Source: Nitrospira sp.
Lineage (GTDB): Bacteria; Nitrospirota; Nitrospiria; Nitrospirales; Nitrospiraceae
DNA length: 46,146 nucleotides
Assembly: GCA_016788465.1 (NCBI GenBank)
Contig: JAEURV010000154.1
Span: 1 to 46,146 of the forward strand
Direction of reading: 5' to 3'
The notes under the pieces are model-generated. The model worked only from the letters and a program-made list of their open reading frames with translations, did no database searches and was not told the DNA's origin. Every line of letters begins with the position of its first letter. The first letter of the stretch is position 1. Below, one piece after another: positions 42,428-46,146 of this stretch. The position numbers and the translations under genes are program-made.

Positions 42428-43509
42428 TACTGGGCCCCTTCCCCAAGTAGCATGACTTTCACCGTCCGCACCAAAATTTTCATATCAAGGAACAAGGATA
42501 ACCGCTTGACGTAGTAGAGGTCATACTGCAATTTCATGTGGGCATCTTCAGCAGAAGCTCCATAACGAAATTTCGTCTGAGCCCACCCTGTGATACCAGG
42601 TCGTACAGTGTGCCTTAAATCATAATAGGGAATGATCTTTCGCAGGTTTTGCACGAACATCGGACGTTCAGGGCGCGGTCCGACAAGACTCATCTCTCCT
42701 TTGAACACATTGACCAATTGGGGAAATTCATCGATACGGGCCTTTCGCAGCCACTTTCCGACACGAGAAATGCGTGGATCATCCACCTGCGCCCATTGAG
42801 CCCCTAACTTCTCTGCGTCTTGCCGCATTGATCGAAACTTCCATATCAGGAATGGTCGTCCCAGCAGTCCGACACGGTACTGACGATAAATAACCGGTCC
42901 GGACGAATCCATCTTTATAAGAAGTGCGATCAGACAGAAGACCGGTGACAGCAACAGCAACCCGCTGATTGAAACCAGTAGGTCAAGGAACCGCTTGGCA
43001 AAACGGGTAACCTTATGCTGCCGAAAACCCGACGAAAAGATCACTGCGCTTGGTCGAAGCGAATCAACCGAGAGACGGCCTGAAACCTCCTCAAACAACT
43101 GATGCCCGTCAAGAACATTGATACCCATTGCCTTTAAGTCGAGGAGCTGTTCAACCGGCAATACCGAACGACGGTCTTCAAAACAGACCACGATGGTATT
43201 CACCCTCTGTTCCTCCACCACTTGCGCCAGCTGTTCATGCGTACCAACGATGCCAGGTATGGATGGATTCCCCTCTACTCGCTTATTCTCTTCTACCAGA
43301 ACCCCGACAATCTCCATCAACCCCGGACGTTCGCAAAGTACAACTCGATAGAGTTCCTTCGCAAGCCTCCCGCTTCCCAGGATCAGCATGCGTCTCTTGC
43401 GAGCCTGCATGTTCCATGTCGAATAGGTATCCTCCGTGAAGCGGCATAACTGTTCCCCCTGCTCCACCGTGGCCTCTTTATTCACTACTTCAACAGTCTT
43501 TAGCGGCAT
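42427..43509 (-). CDS. Undecaprenyl-phosphate sugar-1-phosphate transferase (initiating transferase)
   Basis: It transfers a sugar-1-phosphate onto undecaprenyl phosphate at the inner membrane and so starts each repeat unit. After a short N-terminal stretch there is a Rossmann-like nucleotide-binding region (ILGSGRLAKELYR) of the CoA-binding type found in WcaJ/PssZ-like proteins. One strong membrane segment (LLLLSPVFCLIALLI) follows, then the bacterial sugar transferase domain with KFRSM, RKARIDEFPQL and GEMSLVGPRPERP. I chose the ATG at 43509, which overlaps the kinase gene by 20 bp and gives 360 aa. A TTG at 43593 would overlap by 104 bp, and an ATG at 43410 is also possible. Unlike classical WcaJ, the extra N-terminal membrane helices are not evident. 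The sugar cannot be read from sequence. Confidence 0.92.
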   Translation of the reverse strand: MPLKTVEVVNKEATVEQGEQLCRFTEDTYSTWNMQARKRRMLILGSGRLAKELYRVVLCERPGLMEIVGVLVEENKRVEGNPSIPGIVGTHEQLAQVVEEQRVNTIVVCFEDRRSVLPVEQLLDLKAMGINVLDGHQLFEEVSGRLSVDSLRPSAVIFSSGFRQHKVTRFAKRFLDLLVSISGLLLLSPVFCLIALLIKMDSSGPVIYRQYRVGLLGRPFLIWKFRSMRQDAEKLGAQWAQVDDPRISRVGKWLRKARIDEFPQLVNVFKGEMSLVGPRPERPMFVQNLRKIIPYYDLRHTVRPGITGWAQTKFRYGASAEDAHMKLQYDLYYVKRLSLFLDMKILVRTVKVMLLGEGAQ

Positions 43510-45823
43510 AGTCACTGTGGTACATAAGATAGGGAGCGAACTCCATTTCGACCTGCGTGAGAACCACTCCGATACCGTCGCCATCGACACCAAGCTGTTT
43601 CACCCCCGTACGAACCATCTCCTGGCTCGTCAAGCCGGCTCGCACGACAAAGATCACACGATCTGCCACACTACTGAGAATATTGACATCCGCAAGCGTC
43701 AGGACAGGTGGTCCATCCAAGATCACATGCTCGTAACGAGTTCTTAGCTCCGGCAGGATCTGCTTCATATACTGAATCCCGGAGATGCTGGTCGGCCTGT
43801 TATGTGGATCCCCGCAGGGTAAAACTGAGAGCGGAATACCCTCATAGGGGTGAATACAATTCTCAAGAATCTCCCTTCCCTGCATAGCCTCGCTGAGACC
43901 AGGCTTGACGGGAATACCGACATATTCATGCACCATCGGACGCTTAAAATCGCAATCAATCAGAAGAGTGGGCTTTTTGAGATCATGGGCCAGAACATAA
44001 GCAACGTTGACAGCCGTCGTTGTCTTGCCCTCTCCCATCACGCTGCTGGCCACAAGTGTGACGACGTTCCGCTTTTCAGCCGTCATCAACAGCAGGCGCG
44101 TCGACGCGACTCGGTACTGCTCAGCCATGATGGAGTCTGGCCACCACTTTGTAACTAAATGACCATTGTGAGATAGGCTCGTGACTGCCGCCCCCTGCTT
44201 TCCGAGTCCAGCCTTTCTCCAACTCTTTCCGTTCCCGTACGAGGGATAGGCGGGGACAGGCTTCGAAATTCCGGCCTCAGTTTTAGGTCCCGTGAGTAAC
44301 GCCCGTGATCGCGTCCCATCCAGTTCAAGCAACCTCGTATCGAAAGGAGGGATCGATGCGATGACGGGAAGGCCGAGATAGGTTTCGATTTCTTCGGGTC
44401 GACGGAAGCCCGCCCTCAATAGTTCCACCCCGATGACCCCCCCCAAACCAACGGCGCAGCCCAACACAGACCCTCCGAGCAGAAAATGGAGGAGCGTCGG
44501 TGGTTCTTCGCCGTAAGGCAGGTTGGCCGGTTCTATCACTCGATACTGCTCTCCAAACTGACGATTTTCGTAATTCTCCAAAATCCTGGCATTAGTCCGT
44601 TTATCGAGCAGAGATTGGTATCCCTTCTGAAGATTCTCATAGTCTCGAACTAGGATGGCAAGTCGCTGTTCTGCCGCAGGCATCCGTTGAACATGGGATT
44701 CGATCTCCTTGATCTGGCGAACGGTCTTGGCCTGTTTCTCCTTGAGGAAGGCCATCTCACTTTTTAGTTCGTTGCGCTCCTTCATCAATTCTCTCAAGAA
44801 TGGGTCAATGGGCTTACGGGCGGCCTTGCCACTGTTTTCAACCTGCCCACCTATCGTCTGCCCCACGTCGGGTTGGTCGCTGTCAGCCATCCGAGGCTCT
44901 AACTCCAGCCGGTTGATTTCCTGTCGAAGATGCACGACATCCGGATAGTTCTCTTTATAGACCCCCAAGAGTTCATTTAGCCTCTGCTTTAACTCCTCCA
45001 ACTTGGCACCACGCAGGTCAGGAGACCTCGATTCAATCGTTCGCCCGCTCCTCTCCACTGGAACCACATCGGTTGACCCGATCTCAGAAAATTCCTTGAT
45101 CGCTTTTTCCAGGGCCGTAAGCCGTTCCCCACCCTTATTCAAGGATTCACTGGAAGTCGTCAGATCAACCTGCAATCGATCGAGCGTGCGCAGATTGGCC
45201 TCCATCTGCCCCGGCAACTCCCCGATATGATCCTTTTTGAATTCAGAAATCGCCTGTTCCTTGGCTTCAAGTTCTGCCTTCATTCGATTCAGCTCAGCAG
45301 ACAGAAACTCGGTGGTCGTCTCGACCAATCCTTCTCGACGCTTGGCATTGTCTTCCTGCAGCTTGGCAACGAGAAAGGCTGTCACGGCTTGGGCCACATG
45401 GGGATCAAAATGTTGATACGAAATCCCGACACCGAGGCCCTCTTTGGGCCGTGCGATACTGATGGCCATTCGAAGACGCTTAATCAAGGCCTCCTCTGTT
45501 GTGTCTCCGCTGTCCGGATACGGCTTCATATTCTCGATGATGGGTAGCAACAGGGATTTATTCGTAAGAGCGAGCAGGATCTGCTGCATGGCAACGGTCG
45601 CAGGGTCTTCCCCCCCTCTTCCCTCCGACCCTCCCAGACCTTTCACGTAGTCCTTCGCCACTTTTGGGCTATCGAGTGTAATAATGGCCGTCGACTTATA
45701 CGTTTTAGGAAAAACCTTCCAGACCCCATAGGCCAAAGGCATACATACAGCCATGCTGACAACGATCCACCACCATTTCTTCTTCAGTGTCCTAATCAGA
45801 TCTTCTGGAGTCAACGATTGCAT
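43490..45823 (-). CDS. Polysaccharide co-polymerase fused to BY-type tyrosine autokinase (Wzc-like)
   Basis: This 777-aa inner-membrane protein controls glycan chain length and signals through tyrosine autophosphorylation. The N-terminal Wzz domain has a first membrane segment at about residues 18-38, then a long charged, Glu/Lys/Leu-rich coiled-coil periplasmic region (~170-420), then a second membrane segment at ~450-475. The C-terminal cytoplasmic kinase carries Walker A GEGKT with Lys at about 600, Walker A' LLIDCDFKRP, and Walker B ILDGPP with Asp at about 703. The tail holds three tyrosines in the last 14 residues (PYLMYHSDYAAKDC), a short version of the phosphorylated Tyr cluster. Fusion of both domains is Wzc-like; many exosortase-A loci have them as separate genes. 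The phosphatase domain encoded at 16317-18134 is the likely antagonist. Confidence 0.92.
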   Translation of the reverse strand: MQSLTPEDLIRTLKKKWWWIVVSMAVCMPLAYGVWKVFPKTYKSTAIITLDSPKVAKDYVKGLGGSEGRGGEDPATVAMQQILLALTNKSLLLPIIENMKPYPDSGDTTEEALIKRLRMAISIARPKEGLGVGISYQHFDPHVAQAVTAFLVAKLQEDNAKRREGLVETTTEFLSAELNRMKAELEAKEQAISEFKKDHIGELPGQMEANLRTLDRLQVDLTTSSESLNKGGERLTALEKAIKEFSEIGSTDVVPVERSGRTIESRSPDLRGAKLEELKQRLNELLGVYKENYPDVVHLRQEINRLELEPRMADSDQPDVGQTIGGQVENSGKAARKPIDPFLRELMKERNELKSEMAFLKEKQAKTVRQIKEIESHVQRMPAAEQRLAILVRDYENLQKGYQSLLDKRTNARILENYENRQFGEQYRVIEPANLPYGEEPPTLLHFLLGGSVLGCAVGLGGVIGVELLRAGFRRPEEIETYLGLPVIASIPPFDTRLLELDGTRSRALLTGPKTEAGISKPVPAYPSYGNGKSWRKAGLGKQGAAVTSLSHNGHLVTKWWPDSIMAEQYRVASTRLLLMTAEKRNVVTLVASSVMGEGKTTTAVNVAYVLAHDLKKPTLLIDCDFKRPMVHEYVGIPVKPGLSEAMQGREILENCIHPYEGIPLSVLPCGDPHNRPTSISGIQYMKQILPELRTRYEHVILDGPPVLTLADVNILSSVADRVIFVVRAGLTSQEMVRTGVKQLGVDGDGIGVVLTQVEMEFAPYLMYHSDYAAKDC

Positions 45824-45843
45824 ACGAGCGATGTTCTCTGTAA

Positions 45844-46146
45844 TCAGTAAAAGGCTTGGGTCAGACTCAGCTGGGCAACGTGTTTATCGTAAGCAAAGCG
45901 TGTCCCGCTGAATACATTATCAACGTTTTGGTAGCTATAGCTGAGCGTCAGAAACATCTTCTGGGTCACTCGGTACAGCACACCTCCCGTGCCTCCGATG
46001 GTGGTCCAGGAAAGTGCGCCTCCTGAACTCGATCCATACTCATCGGCAACAGCATAGTTCACTCCGAGCAACCCGACCAAGTCACGGATCGGGGTATTTT
46101 GAGTGAGGCTAAGGGACACGGAGTGATTGAGCATAGCCGCGCTTCT
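45844..46146 (-). CDS. Outer-membrane beta-barrel protein, C-terminal fragment (cut by window edge)
   Basis: Only the last ~100 codons lie in the window; the gene continues past 46146. The visible protein alternates polar and hydrophobic residues in strand-like segments separated by short Gly/Ser/Asp-rich turns, and it ends in ...LTQAFY. A terminal aromatic residue is the usual outer-membrane insertion signature. Barrel proteins of this style sit next to the chain-length/kinase gene in exosortase-A-type EPS loci, where a secretin-like or porin-like role in export is assumed. The next gene starts about 20 bp after its stop, consistent with one transcript. The internal ATG at 46134 is probably not the true start. 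Assignment as a barrel is fairly sure; its exact role is not. Confidence 0.65.
   Translation of the reverse strand, partial: RSAAMLNHSVSLSLTQNTPIRDLVGLLGVNYAVADEYGSSSGGALSWTTIGGTGGVLYRVTQKMFLTLSYSYQNVDNVFSGTRFAYDKHVAQLSLTQAFY

Noticed and set aside
1-46146. Search for tRNA/rRNA genes, CRISPR arrays, insertion sequences and attachment sites
   Set aside because: No direct repeat arrays, transposase motifs, terminal inverted repeats or tRNA-like cloverleaf sequence were noticed by eye; computational scans would be needed to exclude weak cases.

Overview
This window reads as the interior of one very large surface-polysaccharide (exopolysaccharide or O-antigen-like) biosynthesis and export locus of a Gram-negative bacterium. 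All 37 protein genes I can support lie on the minus strand. They are tightly packed, with many 1-20 bp overlaps and frequent GTG/TTG starts, so the natural reading direction is from about 46146 down to 1. The gene set (FemAB-like protein, DUF3473-type deacetylase, asparagine-synthase-like amidotransferase, fused co-polymerase/tyrosine kinase) resembles exosortase-A (XrtA)-associated polysaccharide loci of Nitrospirota and Proteobacteria. The combination suggests a Nitrospira-like organism, but that is inference. No exosortase, PEP-CTERM protein, rRNA, tRNA, transposase or CRISPR is visible.

Layout in reading order. (1) 46146-41528, core machinery: C-terminal end of an outer-membrane beta-barrel protein, Wzz/BY-kinase co-polymerase, initiating sugar-phosphate transferase, DUF3473-type deacetylase. 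(2) 41266-38830, carbamoylation module A: NodU/TobZ-type carbamoyltransferase, SxtJ-like membrane protein, and a 50-aa DUF5989-like microprotein. (3) 38791-36545, ABC exporter Wzm/Wzt with a C-terminal Wzt domain, followed by an 888-bp gap without a convincing gene. (4) 35656-33361, a Tat-type gluconate-dehydrogenase-like subunit 3 and a GMC flavoprotein. (5) 33348-28269, module B: a second carbamoyltransferase, a single protein that fuses the SxtJ-like and DUF5989-like parts, and two SGNH proteins. (6) 28255-18127, glycosyltransferases, FemAB, a DegT-family aminotransferase and a deacetylase. (7) 18134-12681, an ATP-grasp/LMW tyrosine phosphatase fusion, an MBOAT, an SGNH protein and an acyltransferase-3. 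(8) 12652-4395, a glycosyltransferase, a divergent deacetylase, a FkbH-like/ACP/GNAT trio and two glycosyltransferases. (9) 4389-13, asparagine-synthase-like protein, O-antigen ligase/polymerase, SGNH protein.

Together these genes describe a glycan begun on undecaprenyl phosphate, extended by eight glycosyltransferases, and decorated unusually heavily. Possible decorations are O-carbamoyl (two modules), O-acyl (MBOAT, acyltransferase-3, four SGNH proteins), ACP-borne acyl groups such as glyceryl (FkbH/ACP/GNAT), amino and amide groups (DegT, AsnB-like, FemAB, ATP-grasp), deacetylation (three NodB-type proteins) and perhaps periplasmic oxidation (GMC pair). Export is by an ABC transporter; no Wzx flippase is visible. 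Length control is probably set by the BY-kinase, with the phosphatase domain of the fusion protein as its likely counterpart.

The most unusual feature is the twin carbamoyltransferase-SxtJ-DUF5989 module. The membrane partners are two separate genes in one copy and one fused gene in the other, and both end in the same five residues. This argues that these uncharacterised proteins form one membrane complex with the carbamoyltransferase.
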